Shown: positions 62,201 to 64,000 of the stretch, piece after piece
Numbering within the stretch: the stretch's first letter is position 1
Layout: the number at the start of each line of letters is the position of its first letter
Assembly (NCBI GenBank): GCA_010909165.1
Contig: MU008170.1
Location: forward strand, 744,001-808,000
Direction of reading: 5' to 3'
From: Anthoceros angustus
Lineage: Eukaryota > Streptophyta > Anthocerotopsida > Anthocerotales > Anthocerotaceae
Length of the DNA: 64,000 nt
Program-made: the position numbers and the translations under genes
The notes under the pieces: model-generated
The model's input: the letters and a program-made list of their open reading frames with translations, nothing else
Told to the model about the DNA's origin: nothing
The model's database searches: none

Positions 62201-64000
62201 ATTGCCTTCTATTCCCTTATCCTTTGAGTGGCCCATACACTATGTATAAAGTTTTACGTTGGTACCAAAGTTCACCCTTGTCCATTCCTCATGATTCCTT
62301 CTTCTTTACGCTAAGATTCTCGCCACCTTTCATAAAGCCTCTCAATGTCGGGCTGATTCCAATAAAATTAGACGTGGCTTGTCAATGACTCATGAAGTCA
62401 CGACACATGCGCGTGTCCACCTACGTGCATGTCGTAGGCCCACTCATTGGCCATGCGCACATATGGACTCCGCCGAGGCTCATTGGAGATGAGCACATAT
62501 GGGACATTGCCTCCATATGCATACATGCATGCTATGCTTGTAGCCTAGTTCTAGCTTCACATGCATAGATGCATGCTATATTGGCAACATATGGTTGGTT
62601 ATTTATGTTCCAAGTAATCTTATGGAAAATATTTTCTAATTTAAAAACTTTCTAAATTAGTTAGGCAATGTAGGTCCTATATAAAGGTGAGGGCAATGGT
62701 GAATAGTTGCAAGAGAATACTATTTATGCTCTAGCTTCTCTTGCCTTCTCTGCGCTTTGCACATCATTAAAGGCTCAAGTGAAGTAGCCTTCCTCCTTAT
62801 CATTAAACGAGGATGGACAAAACAAAGATGGCGATTAATAAATTAATGAAGTGCGCTCACACTAAAAGAATAGAAAATGATCTTGAAGGAGCAAAAACTT
62901 GTTACTTCAAGCACAAAAACTTTTCCCAAGTATCTATTCGGTGAAGACAACACTTTCCTTGTTTAAATTTAATCACGTCCATGTCCATGTTTCCCTCTTC
63001 GTAGACGTAAATAGTGCACGTAGAACTAAACACACTAATTGTTCCTAATAATCGGGAATGAAGCGATATTACTTACCTCCTTGCCATCTTGGAGGTGGAA
63101 ATTGCAGCAAAACAAAATAAATTATCCTTGGGTTCATCAGTCCCATGTATAAGCGTGCAGGCTTAAATGGTGTGTTCCGTTGTTCCCTCAGATTCCTTGG
63201 CTCGTGCAGCCTCTTCCTGGTGCCTCTCCTTTGCAGTGCCTTGCGAGAGCTCATTGGTGAAACCCAGCGTATGGGTGGCGGCGGTGAGCCATGTGTTAAG
63301 CTTGCCAAGGCGTCTTGCAGACCCAACTCCGGACCCTAGCTTCTCTTGCCGCTTGAGCTCACGCTTCTTGCTCGACCTTCTTCAACAATTTTGCCTTGTT
63401 TGCCTCGCCACTTTTACCTTGTCCCATAGCGTGTCGCCCTTCTTCTTGCCATGGATGGCGCTCCCACATTGTCCAAGATTGCTTTGTGACCCAAGAAAAC
63501 CGTTGCGAATGTTGTCCACCTCCCTCGCGTCTTGGTTCTCGCTCAACGACTTCGACTTGAAACCCCGGTGTCTGGTTTTAAAGCACTTCATCTTGTAGGT
63601 ACTTTGCACAATCTCCTTCTTACATACAATCTTTGGCATATGGCTTTGGTCCTTGTTTCTTCCTAGCCTTCATCACCCCACACATGCCTCTAACTTTTCA
63701 TTGTTGCATCACCTCAACGCCTGTATGCCACATTGAGATTTCGTAAAGTTTTCAAACATAGAATGTTGCTCAACTAAACTCACTTTCCTTCGCCAAAACT
63801 TTTGCCTTGTTAGTCTAACAAGAAATTCAATTGCCTTCTATTCTTATCCTTTGAGTGGCCCATACACTATGTATAAAGTTTTACATCGTTCGTGCAAAGT
63901 TCACCCTTGTCCATTCCTCATGATTCCTTCTTCTTTACGCTAAGATTCACGCCACCTTTCATAAAGCCTCTCAATGTGGGCTGATTCCAATAAAATTAGG
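59266..64000. repeat. Duplicated repeat complex, AT-rich
   Basis: Block A (59266 to about 59930) recurs at about 62512-63150, and block B (about 61265-62380) recurs at about 63160-64000. In the second pair the part between A and B (59930-61265) is missing, with the join at GTATAA...TGCAGGCTTAAATGG near 63150. Block B also has an internal duplication (about 61575-61790 and 61828-62050). The open frames in B (Leu/Pro/Ser-rich on plus; on minus GHKAILDNVEAHHGKQEEGR) match nothing I know. It may be a non-autonomous transposon family; the block runs off the window end. Confidence 0.75.
59940..61250. other. AT-rich DNA between duplicated blocks
   Basis: No gene recognised. Poly-pyrimidine, Pro/Ser/Leu-coding sequence starts near 60780 and continues into block B. 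Confidence 0.5.

Overview
This window is nuclear DNA of a land plant. All genes are split by short GT-AG introns (mostly 35-150 bp), and the encoded proteins are plant families: spliceosomal CDC5, an MCA1-type calcium channel, a plant glyoxal oxidase, a PLS-class PPR-DYW protein, a DUF1517 plastid protein and a CID7-like SMR protein. The PPR protein carries the KP-type variant of the DYW domain. As far as I know that variant is restricted to hornworts, lycophytes and ferns, the lineages with U-to-C RNA editing, so I favour one of these. The short introns fit a hornwort or lycophyte better than a fern. I cannot name the species.

Layout. 1-4.5 kb: AT-rich DNA with Copia relics. 4.7-5.7 kb: an F-box-associated-like protein. 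6.1-6.9 kb: a nuclear gene for mitochondrial ribosomal protein S1. 7.7-13.2 kb (minus): CDC5, with an internal duplication of two exons. 13.5-18.5 kb: a dead group II intron reverse transcriptase, and a tandem copy of it together with the 5' end of CDC5. 18.6-22 kb: a Harbinger-like relic, satellites and a GC-rich promoter region. 22.2-26.4 kb: an SLC4/boron-transporter-like anion transporter with a very long tail. 26.7-27.8 kb: a short-chain dehydrogenase. 28.1-30.8 kb (minus): a PPR-DYW:KP gene with an N-terminal OSB-type PDF motif and two frameshifts. 30.5-36 kb: a 2.3-kb tandem duplication and a patchwork of local sequence pieces. 37.4-39.3 kb: an intact MCA-type gene. 39.3-46.8 kb: broken and fused copies of MCA and glyoxal oxidase. 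46.8-49.8 kb: the fullest glyoxal oxidase copy. 49.8-51.5 kb: DUF1517 protein. 52.0-53.3 kb: SMR protein. 55.2-57.6 kb: a secreted periplasmic-binding-protein-like protein in 11 exons. 57.6-64 kb: AT-rich duplicated repeats.

Two signals stand out. First, the PDF-PPR-DYW:KP gene is a candidate organellar U-to-C RNA-editing factor fused to a motif known from organellar single-stranded-DNA-binding proteins. Second, three gene neighbourhoods (CDC5, PPR and MCA/glyoxal oxidase) hold direct-orientation duplications. The most rearranged parts are chains of short local pieces joined at about 5-10 bp of shared sequence. One stretch of about 210 bp has about eleven such joins. This resembles serial microhomology-mediated template switching, but an assembly artefact must be excluded, because the copies differ mainly by small indels in homopolymers and short repeats.

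The genes are not an operon. Several products point to organelles (S1, PPR, DUF1517), and others to the membrane or cell wall (SLC4-like, MCA, glyoxal oxidase, binding-protein-like).
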